DNA from: an uncultured Oscillospiraceae bacterium
Lineage (GTDB): Bacteria; Bacillota; Clostridia; Oscillospirales; Acutalibacteraceae
DNA: 5,797 nucleotides
Direction of reading: 5' to 3'
NCBI GenBank assembly: GCA_900554535.1
Contig: USIA01000123.1
Location: forward strand, 1 to 5,797
A program made the translations under genes and the position numbers. Below are positions 1 through 5,178 of the stretch, piece after piece (positions within the stretch are counted from its first letter, which is position 1; each line of letters starts with the position of its first letter). The notes below the pieces were generated by a model. The model did not search any database. It was not told where the DNA came from and saw only the letters and a list, made by a program, of their open reading frames with translations.

Positions 1-1462
1 CGGGCAGCAGGCCGGCGTAGACTTCGTCCACACCGACTTGAGCTGCCACGGCTTCCGCGGTCGCGTTTGTGTCTCCGGTCAGCATAACCGTGCGGCGCAC
101 GCCGGCCGCTTTCAGCTCCCGGATCATCTGAGCGGCGTCCGGCTTGATTTCATCTGCAATGACCAGATAGCCGAGGTATTGCCCTTCCCGCGCCACATGG
201 ACCACAGTGCCGACCACTTGCGGCGTCTCACAGGAGATCCCCGCCTGCTGCATCAGCCGCTCATTGCCCACCAGCACCGGCGCGCCGTCGACTTTGGCCG
301 AAATCCCCATGCCGGCGATTTCCTGCACATCGGAGAGCCGGGCCGGGTCCGCATCTTTGCCCCAGGCTGCACGCAGGGACTGTGAAATCGGGTGGTTGCT
401 GTAGTTTTCAGCCATGGCTGCGCTTTCGAGCAGGTCAGCCGTTTCTGTACCAGGCTGGGGGACCTGCTGCGTGACCTTGAAGGAGCCATAGGTCAGGGTT
501 CCCGTCTTGTCAAACACCGTGGTATCGGTGCGTGCCAGGGCCTCCAGATAATTGCCGCCTTTGACCAGGATACCATACCGGGACGCGCCGCCGATGCCCC
601 CGAAAAAGCTCAGCGGGATCGAGATGACCAGCGCGCACGGACAAGACACGACCAGGAAGTTCAAGGCGCGGATAATCCAGCCTGTGAAGGATTCCCGCAG
701 GAAAAGCGGCGGCAAAACAGCCAACGCGACAGCGGCAAAGACAACGATGGGCGTGTAATATTTGGCGAATTTTGTGATAAAGTCCTCTGTGCGCGCCTTG
801 CGGCTGCTGGCGTTTTCCACCAAGTCGAGAATTTTCGAGACGGTGGATTCACCGGAAGGTTTCGTGACTTCGATTTCCAAAACGCCTGTCTGGTTAATAC
901 AACCGCTCAGCGCTTCGCTGCCCGGCGATACCTGGCGCGGTACGCTCTCGCCCGTCAGGGCAGAGGTATCCACCAGCCCTGCTCCTTTGCGAACGGTGCC
1001 ATCCAGCGGGATGCGTTCACCGGGCCGGACGACAATCGTATCGCCAACCTGTACGTCTTCGGGGTCTACCTCCTGCGTTGTGCCGTCCGCAGCCAGCAGG
1101 TTCGCGGTGTCGGGACGGATTGCCATCAATTCGGCGATGTTCCTGCGCGAGCGGCCGACCGCATACCCCTGGAACAGTTCGCCCACCTGATAGAAAAGCA
1201 TCACCGCCACGGATTCCGGGTATTCGCCAACGCACAAAGCGCCGATGGTCGCAATGCCCATCAGAAAATTTTCGTCAAAGACCTGGCCGTGTGCGATGTT
1301 GCGCACCGCCTTCCACAGTACATCCCAGCCGATCACAACATAGGGAACCAGGAAGGCGGGCAGCCGCCAGAGCCCCTCCAGCGGCAGCAGAGCGGCCACA
1401 ATCAGCAGCGCGCCTGCAACCAGGATGCGCGCCAGCATTCTTTTTTGCTTCTTTGTCATCAT
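1..1462 (-). CDS. cadA: Zn/Cd/Pb-exporting P1B-type ATPase, partial (C-terminus beyond window)
   Basis: This is an ATP-driven heavy-metal exporter of the cytoplasmic membrane. I translated 487 residues; the frame is open to the window edge, so no stop is seen. Motifs in order: hydrophobic helices about 11-55 and 62-100, actuator-domain TGES at 170-173, helices about 235-255 and 262-285, metal-site CPC at 274-276 followed by ALVISIPLS (typical of the ZntA/CadA branch, not the copper branch), phosphorylation motif DKTGT at 318-322 with Asp318, the HP dipeptide at 357-358, a GMG nucleotide-site motif near 384-386 and TGD at 462-464. The hinge GDGxNDAPAL and the last two helices would lie beyond position 1. 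About 130-150 residues are missing by family length. The N-terminus starts almost directly with helix 1, so the usual HMA domain is absent; a separate HMA gene lies 36 bases upstream. The start ATG at 1462 follows AAGGAGG (1468-1474) by 5 bases; a second ATG at 1459 is an alternative. Family: sure. Exact metal (Zn, Cd, Pb): inferred from the cadC context. Confidence 0.95.
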   Translation of the reverse strand, partial: MMTKKQKRMLARILVAGALLIVAALLPLEGLWRLPAFLVPYVVIGWDVLWKAVRNIAHGQVFDENFLMGIATIGALCVGEYPESVAVMLFYQVGELFQGYAVGRSRRNIAELMAIRPDTANLLAADGTTQEVDPEDVQVGDTIVVRPGERIPLDGTVRKGAGLVDTSALTGESVPRQVSPGSEALSGCINQTGVLEIEVTKPSGESTVSKILDLVENASSRKARTEDFITKFAKYYTPIVVFAAVALAVLPPLFLRESFTGWIIRALNFLVVSCPCALVISIPLSFFGGIGGASRYGILVKGGNYLEALARTDTTVFDKTGTLTYGSFKVTQQVPQPGTETADLLESAAMAENYSNHPISQSLRAAWGKDADPARLSDVQEIAGMGISAKVDGAPVLVGNERLMQQAGISCETPQVVGTVVHVAREGQYLGYLVIADEIKPDAAQMIRELKAAGVRRTVMLTGDTNATAEAVAAQVGVDEVYAGLLP

Positions 1463-1498
1463 CCGAACCTCCTTCTCTTCAATGGATGGGCCGTATTT

Positions 1499-1720
1499 TT
1501 AGACGCCCTGGATGGCGCAGTCCGGCTCGACTTTTTTACAGACCTTCACGCATTCTTTGAGAATGCTGTCAAAGCGGTCATCGTCTGCGTCGAGCGTCAA
1601 CTTTTGCGTGAGGAAATTGACGGTCGCATTGTGTACGCCGTCGATCTTTTTGATCGCGTCTTCCATCTTGGCAGCGCAGTTTGCGCAGTCCAAATCGACC
1701 AGATTGAAACGCTTTTTCAT
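1499..1720 (-). CDS. Free-standing HMA heavy-metal-binding protein
   Basis: A 73-residue cytosolic protein of the heavy-metal-associated (HMA) ferredoxin-like fold. The metal site DCANC is at residues 11-15, with Asp directly before the first Cys; this is seen in Zn/Cd/Pb-type HMA domains of ZntA and CadA, while copper chaperones usually have Met or Thr there. The rest matches the fold: KKIDGV at 24-29 at the end of helix 1, then VNF at 34-36 and KLTLD at 40-44 as strands. Three extra cysteines (57, 61, 68) lie in the C-terminal helix and tail. The start is ATG 1720, because GGAGGT (1728-1733) sits 7 bases upstream; an upstream in-frame TTG at 1735 would lie inside that ribosome site. The gene is between cadC (93 bases) and the ATPase (36 bases) in one operon. 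I infer that it stands in for the N-terminal metal-binding domain missing from the pump, passing or sensing Zn/Cd/Pb. Confidence 0.9.
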   Translation of the reverse strand: MKKRFNLVDLDCANCAAKMEDAIKKIDGVHNATVNFLTQKLTLDADDDRFDSILKECVKVCKKVEPDCAIQGV

Positions 1721-1813
1721 GCCAAAGACCTCCAATACAAATGATAAACATGCAAATCAGGATTTTAGAGAAAAAATACTCTGGAAAACTTTGTTTAGGA
1801 CCATGAGGTGCGG

Positions 1814-2182
1814 TCAGTTCGCTTCGGTCAGGTGCTCCATCCCAGTCGCGAGAATGGTGCGGACATGTTCGTCTGAGAGCGAATAAAAGACGGTTTTGCC
1901 TTCCCGGCGCGATTTGACCAGCTTGTTTTGCTTAAGCACCCGCAGCTGATGAGAGACGGCGCTCTGACTTGCGTTGAGCATCTGCGCCAAATCACAGACG
2001 CACATCTCGCTTTCAAACAGGACATAGAGGATTTTGATCCGCGTGCTGTCGCCAAATACTTTATAAAGTTCCGCTAAATCATAAAGCAGCTCTTCGTCGG
2101 GCATTTGTTCTTGCACCCGCGCAACCACGTCTTTATGAACGCAGATATATTCACAGCGCTCCACTTCATTTTGATCGGGCAT
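1814..2182 (-). CDS. cadC: CadC-type ArsR/SmtB metal-sensing repressor
   Basis: A winged-helix dimeric repressor that leaves its operator on binding Cd, Pb or Zn. The protein is 122 residues, the same length as Staphylococcus aureus CadC as I recall it. All four cysteines of the alpha3N Cd/Pb site are present: C10 and C14 in the N-terminal CEYIC, C61 and C63 in the CVCDL of the helix-turn-helix. The recognition helix follows (NASQSAVSHQLRVL, 70-83), then the wing (RREGKTVFYSL, 92-102). The alpha5 Zn site DxHx10HxxE is also complete: D104, H106, H117, E120. These eight positions sit a constant three residues after those I recall for S. aureus CadC. Start: ATG 2182 lies 7 bases after AAGGAG (2190-2195). 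ATG 2188 is only one base from that site, and a more distal start at 2230 would lie inside the operator. First gene of the operon and almost certainly autoregulated through the adjacent inverted repeat. Confidence 0.95.
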   Translation of the reverse strand: MPDQNEVERCEYICVHKDVVARVQEQMPDEELLYDLAELYKVFGDSTRIKILYVLFESEMCVCDLAQMLNASQSAVSHQLRVLKQNKLVKSRREGKTVFYSLSDEHVRTILATGMEHLTEAN

Positions 2183-2207
2183 TTGCATTCTCCTTATTGT
2201 AGATGTA

Positions 2208-2237
2208 TGAACATATGAACGATAATTCATATGTTCA
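2208..2237. promoter_or_regulatory. CadC/SmtB-type operator, perfect 12-bp inverted repeat
   Basis: The arms TGAACATATGAA (2208-2219) and TTCATATGTTCA (2226-2237) are exact reverse complements around a 6-base spacer. The centre reads TGAA-N6-TTCA, the core of the 12-2-12 operators bound by SmtB, CadC and CzrA. It begins 5 bases past the -10 box of the cadC promoter and covers the expected transcription start, so a bound repressor would block RNA polymerase. The assignment to CadC is inferred from position and motif. Confidence 0.88.
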
Positions 2238-2242
2238 ATTTT

Positions 2243-2270
2243 ATTATATGCGCAGAGATGGATTTGTCAA
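2243..2270 (-). promoter_or_regulatory. Consensus sigma-A-type promoter of the cadC operon
   Basis: On the minus strand a perfect TTGACA (-35, plus-strand 2265-2270) is separated by 16 bases from a perfect TATAAT (-10, plus-strand 2243-2248). The start should fall near 2236, inside the operator. A promoter this close to consensus should be strong and needs a tight repressor, which fits an inducible metal-resistance operon. Confidence 0.9.
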
Positions 2271-2519
2271 TAGATTTTCGACATGTTAGCCAAGTGAAAT
2301 TTTTTGCAGCGGCTTTCCTGCCTATCGCGGGGGTGGCAAATCGTTTTGGGGCACATAGATTATCAACAAAAATAGGCTCCCGAAGTGGGGCATTCAGCGG
2401 CCTGTCGCATCACCTCAGATGGCGTAAAAGCCGCTTGATTTTTAACGTTTCTTTTACAAAATTTAACCTGTATTTAACGCAAGAAGCGCATAATTTACAA
2501 AAAATTCACAAAATTAGTC
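2271..2519. other. Divergent intergenic region without a credible gene
   Basis: About 250 bases between the leftward cad promoter and the rightward promoter at 2520. It is AT-richer than its surroundings, especially 2435-2520. It contains the terminator-like hairpin at 2396-2443, listed separately. A frame open from 2231 to 2584 on the plus strand has no ribosome site, begins inside the operator and runs through the next promoter, so I do not call it. I recognise no RNA gene here. Confidence 0.6.
2396..2443 (+). terminator. Terminator-like nested hairpin with T-run, no upstream gene
   Basis: The outer stem AGCGGC (2396-2401) pairs with GCCGCT (2430-2435). An inner stem pairs CGCATC (2406-2411) with GATG-CG (2418-2423, one bulged G). 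A tail TTGATTTTT ends at 2443. It has the form of an intrinsic terminator on the plus strand, although the T-run is interrupted by GA. No plus-strand gene precedes it. It could insulate the downstream promoter or be the end of an unrecognised small transcript. Confidence 0.45.
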
Positions 2520-2548
2520 TTGACAGAATCACTCAGACAAGATATAGT
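2520..2548 (+). promoter_or_regulatory. Promoter of the structured leader and second HMA gene
   Basis: TTGACA (2520-2525, perfect) and TATAGT (2543-2548, one mismatch) are 17 bases apart, the ideal spacing. Transcription should begin near 2555. This places about 315 bases of untranslated RNA before the HMA gene at 2872. I see no CadC-type inverted repeat overlapping it. Confidence 0.8.
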
Positions 2549-2553
2549 GAGGG

Positions 2554-2853
2554 TCACGCCGGGACCGTGAAAATGGGGAACTGATCGAACGAAAAACGAG
2601 CAATTTATGGCCGCGGGAATGACCAGTGCGGCCTGCCAGACGGGCTATGGCACCGAACCTGCCAGCGGCTGTGCGCCTGAGCAGCGTCCGTGTTCACGAA
2701 CGCGCTGCGCCCACGTTTCTTCAAACTGGAAGCACGCGGGGGGCAGCCACAAGTACAGAAGATCCGCGCTCGGCGACTTCGCCGCAGCGCGTTTCTCCGA
2801 TTGACCAAAACGGTACAGAAGAAAATTTGCTGCCGGCTTCGAAAGGGGCCGGC
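2554..2853 (+). other. Long stem-loop-rich leader, possible structured RNA of unknown class
   Basis: Between the promoter and the HMA gene lie about 300 G+C-rich bases without a credible reading frame but with many short perfect stems. They pair 2554-2558 with 2566-2570; 2609-2614 with 2628-2633; 2648-2652 with 2660-2664; 2681-2686 with 2703-2708 (small inner stem 2689-2698); 2765-2770 plus CGGCG 2771-2775 with CGCCG 2780-2784 plus 2786-2791 (one bulged C); and 2832-2837 with 2848-2853. The last stem ends 3 bases before the ribosome site of the HMA gene. I compared it from memory with cobalamin, SAM, TPP, FMN, T-box, c-di-GMP and NiCo riboswitches, 6S, SRP, RNase P and tmRNA, and found no convincing match. 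It may be a regulatory leader, a separate small RNA or simply G+C-rich sequence. Confidence 0.4.
2753..2822 (+). repeat. Ten-base direct repeat flanking the leader hairpin
   Basis: GTACAGAAGA occurs at 2753-2762 and again at 2813-2822, exactly 60 bases apart. The copies lie either side of the strongest hairpin of the leader (2765-2791). They could be a repeated RNA or protein-binding element, or chance. Confidence 0.5.
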
Positions 2854-2871
2854 CCGGAAGGAGAGATTGTC

Positions 2872-3087
2872 ATGAAGAAAGTAATTGGAATTGAAGGTAT
2901 GATGTGTGCGCACTGCCAGCAGCATGTCAAGGAGGCGCTGGAGAAGGTTCCGGGCGTTGCGGGCGCGGAAGTCTCTCTGGAGGATAAGAGCGCACTGGTC
3001 CGCTGCAGCAATTCGGTCAAGGACCAGGCGCTCCAGCAGGCCGTCATTGACGCAGGCTACAAGGCCGGCCACGTGGTGCATGCCTGA
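2872..3087 (+). CDS. Small HMA-domain metal-binding protein, CopZ-like
   Basis: A 71-residue cytosolic protein consisting of one HMA domain. The metal site is GMMCAHC at residues 9-15 (Cys12, Cys15). Met before the first Cys and His before the second resemble copper(I) chaperones such as CopZ and differ from the DCANC site of the cad-operon HMA. The fold signature continues with VKEALEKVPGV (19-29), AEVSLEDKSALV (33-44) and the C-terminal AVIDAGYKA (58-66). A third cysteine, Cys46, is not part of the usual site. Start ATG 2872 follows AAGGAG (2858-2863) by 8 bases. The frame stays open upstream to an ATG at 2626, but that stretch is stem-loop DNA with no protein character. The gene appears monocistronic, ending before a strong hairpin at 3159. 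No copper ATPase or CsoR gene is visible nearby. Copper as the metal is inferred from the motif only. Confidence 0.9.
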   Translation: MKKVIGIEGMMCAHCQQHVKEALEKVPGVAGAEVSLEDKSALVRCSNSVKDQALQQAVIDAGYKAGHVVHA

Positions 3088-3158
3088 TGCAAGCGGGCTG
3101 AAAACTGTCCGGGGACATTAAAAGGCGAATCTATGCGAAGCATGGAGCATACGCATTC

Positions 3159-3196
3159 AAACGGGGAATGACTGCGTTTTCAGTCGTTCCCCGTTT
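3159..3196 (+). terminator. Hairpin terminator after the HMA gene
   Basis: A 16-bp stem pairs 3159-3174 with 3181-3196, with one G-T wobble and a CGTTTT loop. The A/T ends of the stem (AAACGGGG ... CCCCGTTT) could give some termination in either direction, but the T-tract after the stem is short and interrupted. It lies 71 bases beyond the HMA stop codon. Confidence 0.75.
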
Positions 3197-3223
3197 GCCG
3201 TTTCTGTGGGCAGCGTGTATAAT
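3195..3223 (+). promoter_or_regulatory. Probable promoter of the DUF308 membrane gene
   Basis: A perfect TATAAT (3218-3223) lies 17 bases after TTGCCG (3195-3200; four of six match the -35 consensus). The -35 box overlaps the last bases of the preceding terminator stem. Start expected near 3230. Confidence 0.6.
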
Positions 3224-3229
3224 AGGGAC

Positions 3230-3367
3230 AAGCGAAGGGGCGGCGTTGCGCATATCGGACGGGCGGCCGTACCTTGCCTGCCGTTTTGATGGCGCGGCAG
3301 GCGGTTTGAATGGCCTGGAGCGAATCGAAAGGCCGGGATAAAATCCAAAGGAAAGGCGGTTGCCGCT
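3230..3367 (+). other. 138-base leader of the membrane-protein gene with hairpins
   Basis: Between the promoter and the ATG at 3368 lies a G+C-rich untranslated stretch. It contains a perfect 7-bp stem GCCTGCC (3276-3282) with GGCAGGC (3296-3302), and a 4-bp GGCC/GGCC pairing further on. No known riboswitch pattern is recognised. A role in regulation is possible but unsupported. Confidence 0.35.
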
Positions 3368-4036
3368 ATGAGACAAAACCGAGAAGAATTGCCGGAGCTG
3401 GAGCGAAAAGAGGCGTTTCCCACGGCGTGGACAGGCCTCTTATGCCTTTCTGCTGCGTATATTGTGTTGGGTGTCTTGCTGCTGGTAATGCCGCAGATTT
3501 CATTGACCATGATCTGTCAGGTACTGGGAATCGTATTGGCCATTGCGGGCGCGATTGGCATCCTGGTCTACTTTTTGCGCCGCCAATATGAGGTCCCTGG
3601 CAGATTCGGTTTTGCTGCGGGAACGGCGTGTGTGCTGCTCGGCCTATTTGCCCTGCTGCGTACGGCGCAGGTGGCGTTTGCGTTCAGCCAGATCCTGACA
3701 ATCTGCGTTGTGGGCGATTGTCTGGTGAAGCTGCAATATGCGACGGACCTGCTGCGGTTATACCGCCGAAATTGGTTTGTGGTGCTGCTCTTGGCGCTGG
3801 GACTGGCTGCGTTGGCGCTCGTCGCCCTGGCAAACCCATTTGGAAGCGACAACGTACGCCTGCCCTTTACCTATGGCGTGCTCATTGCCGACGGCGTGGC
3901 CAATGTGGGCGTGGTCATTTACCTGCATGCCGCTTACCGCGGTCAGCGCCAGATGGAGGACGAGGCCGTGTATGGGGATGGCTATCATTCTGGCGCAGAC
4001 GGAGATTTTTCGGACGATTTTGAGGATATGGAATAA
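3368..4036 (+). CDS. HdeD/DUF308-like six-helix membrane protein
   Basis: A 222-residue integral membrane protein. Hydrophobic segments lie at about 21-41, 45-70, 80-98, 102-121, 135-155 and 167-189: six helices grouped as three hairpins, as in the HdeD/DUF308 family. GxxxLxxG-type small-residue patterns occur in the helices (for example GVLLLVMP at 35-42 and GIVLAIAGAIGIL at 54-66). Arg/Lys-rich loops follow helix 2 (RRQ at 71-73) and precede helix 5 (RRN at 133-135), suggesting cytoplasmic loops. The C-terminal tail (196-222) is strongly acidic with repeated Asp-Phe/Glu pairs (DGDFSDDFEDME). The family's molecular function is unclear; E. coli HdeD is linked to acid resistance. The ribosome site is weak: AAAGG (3352-3356) lies 11 bases before the ATG, and no better in-frame start is seen. 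It is monocistronic, bounded by its own promoter and a strong terminator. Confidence 0.85.
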   Translation: MRQNREELPELERKEAFPTAWTGLLCLSAAYIVLGVLLLVMPQISLTMICQVLGIVLAIAGAIGILVYFLRRQYEVPGRFGFAAGTACVLLGLFALLRTAQVAFAFSQILTICVVGDCLVKLQYATDLLRLYRRNWFVVLLLALGLAALALVALANPFGSDNVRLPFTYGVLIADGVANVGVVIYLHAAYRGQRQMEDEAVYGDGYHSGADGDFSDDFEDME

Positions 4037-4054
4037 AAAACCCGGTGTGCAAAG

Positions 4055-4098
4055 GGCCGCCGCGAAATGCTGCAAGGGCATTTTGCGGCGGCCTTTTT
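4055..4098 (+). terminator. Strong intrinsic terminator of the membrane-protein gene
   Basis: A 16-bp G+C-rich stem pairs 4055-4070 with 4078-4093, with one G-T wobble and a 7-base loop. It is followed directly by TTTTT (4094-4098). The stop codon of the membrane protein is 18 bases upstream. This is a textbook rho-independent terminator, and it separates that gene from the lysis pair. Confidence 0.95.
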
Positions 4099-4143
4099 GA
4101 TAGGTACGGTTCCCGAAAGACATGAATTTGAAACACTTCTGTA

Positions 4144-4158
4144 AATTTTTGAAAAATT
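4144..4158. repeat. Short AT palindrome upstream of the lysozyme gene
   Basis: A 7-1-7 perfect inverted repeat (AATTTTT-G-AAAAATT) lies in the 119-base gap before the lysozyme gene. I see no good promoter in this gap; the best candidate, TTGAAA at 4128-4133, has no acceptable -10 box 16-18 bases on. The palindrome could be a regulator site or chance in AT-rich DNA. Confidence 0.35.
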
Positions 4159-4204
4159 AGCCGTCGAAGGCGAATTTTTTGCATAGTTTGAGGGGGTGGT
4201 AGAG

Positions 4205-4213
4205 AGGAGGTGA
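4205..4213 (+). promoter_or_regulatory. Very strong ribosome binding site of the lysozyme gene
   Basis: AGGAGGTGA is fully complementary to the 3' end of 16S rRNA and lies 4 bases before ATG 4218, so the start is well fixed. A longer match than those of the neighbouring genes suggests high-level translation. Confidence 0.85.
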
Positions 4214-4217
4214 GACT

Positions 4218-5162
4218 ATGAAAGGAATTGACGTGAGCCGGTATAACGGGAACGTGGACTGGGCAACCGCCAAGGCCGCGGGGCTGGAGTTTGCGATTCT
4301 GCGGTGCGGCTATGGCTCCGATGAAACAAGCCAGGATGACGGGCAATTTGCGCGCAATGTCCAGGAATGCGACCGGCTGGGCATTCCATGGGGCGCGTAT
4401 CTGTACAGTTATGCGCTCAATCTGTCGGATGCGAAAAGCGAGCTCCAGCACATTTTGCGGCTTCTGCGTGGCAAAAAGCCGTTGTTTCCCATCTATCTGG
4501 ATATGGAGGACGCGGACGGCTACAAGCAGCGGAATGGGATGCCCAGCCGCCAGATGCTGACGGATATCGTCAAGACCGTTTGCAGCGGCTTAGAGGATGC
4601 CGGGTACTTTGCTGGGTATTATGTCAACCGAGACTGGTATTATAACCGCATCTATCCCGATCAGCTGAAGCAATATGCGTTCTGGTATGCCCGGCCGGGC
4701 GTCGATCAGCCCGATCTGTCCTGCGGTTTGTGGCAGAATGAATTCCCCAGCACAGGCGGAAAATGGCCCGGCGCGAATATCCCGGGCAGCGGCGGGTGTG
4801 ACACAGACAAAAGTTTTGTGGATTATCCGGCCTTGGTACGCGAAAAGGGGCTCAATGGCTGGACCGCGACCCAAAAGGCACGCGTGGCCGGGGAAGACAC
4901 CATCATACAGACGACCTGTGTGGTGGACACCACCCTGGACGTGAAGAAGCCGCTCGGCGAATGCTATACGCTGCTGTTGACGTGCCCGGTACAGCCGAAA
5001 GTGACCGTGGACGCACCGGTTGTATGCGCATGTCCGCTTTCGAGCTTGCGGCCGGGTGCCTGGCTGTGCAATCTGGTTGGGTACCAAAAGGGTGACGCCG
5101 GCATCTGCACCCAGGTGCCAGGGGAGCCGGTGTGTATCCGGTTCCGGTACCATGTTGTGTAA
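4218..5162 (+). CDS. GH25 lysozyme / phage-type endolysin
   Basis: A 314-residue muramidase expected to cut the MurNAc-GlcNAc beta-1,4 bond of peptidoglycan. The GH25 barrel covers about residues 1-208. It opens with KGIDVSRYNGNVDW (2-15) with Asp5; the strand end YLDMED (93-98) carries Asp95 and the likely catalytic acid Glu97; LWQNE is at 171-175; Asp195 or Asp197 in GCDTDKSF completes the acidic cluster. A LRCGYG strand (28-33) and WGAYLYSYA (58-66) are also typical. There is no signal peptide, so release probably needs the holin encoded 16 bases downstream, as for phage endolysins. The C-terminal region (about 215-314) is not a LysM, SH3b or choline-binding repeat that I recognise; it looks beta-rich and contains eight cysteines (234, 249, 256, 270, 272, 284, 297, 306). 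It probably binds the cell wall, but this is inference. A cellular lysozyme of phage origin is the alternative. Confidence 0.93.
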   Translation: MKGIDVSRYNGNVDWATAKAAGLEFAILRCGYGSDETSQDDGQFARNVQECDRLGIPWGAYLYSYALNLSDAKSELQHILRLLRGKKPLFPIYLDMEDADGYKQRNGMPSRQMLTDIVKTVCSGLEDAGYFAGYYVNRDWYYNRIYPDQLKQYAFWYARPGVDQPDLSCGLWQNEFPSTGGKWPGANIPGSGGCDTDKSFVDYPALVREKGLNGWTATQKARVAGEDTIIQTTCVVDTTLDVKKPLGECYTLLLTCPVQPKVTVDAPVVCACPLSSLRPGAWLCNLVGYQKGDAGICTQVPGEPVCIRFRYHVV

Positions 5163-5178
5163 AAAGAGGAGGAAATCA

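Noticed and set aside
392..1744. A 450-codon open frame on the plus strand
   Set aside because: It is antisense to the ATPase and HMA genes, both of which carry unmistakable motifs. It has no ribosome site and its translation resembles no protein family; it stays open because of the G+C bias of the real genes.
2271..2519. A CsoR- or CopY-type copper operator upstream of the CopZ-like gene
   Set aside because: A G-rich stretch near 2328-2335 lacks the symmetric C-rich arm of CsoR sites, and no TACA-N2-TGTA copper box is present.
2567..2574. GTGAAAAT resembling part of a cobalamin riboswitch
   Set aside because: The B12-box core and the remaining conserved blocks are missing downstream, so this is a chance match.
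2231..2584. A 117-codon plus-strand frame in the divergent region
   Set aside because: It begins inside the cad operator, has no ribosome site, runs through the terminator-like hairpin and the promoter at 2520, and its composition is not protein-like.
2607..2804. A possible 65-residue leader peptide with four cysteines in the HMA leader
   Set aside because: No ribosome site precedes its ATG, and the sequence is largely stem-loop arms. The Cys content was tempting for a metal-sensing leader peptide but is not supported.
2626..2871. An 82-residue N-terminal extension of the second HMA protein
   Set aside because: The frame is open, but the residues are rich in Arg, Ser, Pro and Ala without structure. 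The ATG at 2872 has a well-spaced AAGGAG and gives the normal family length.
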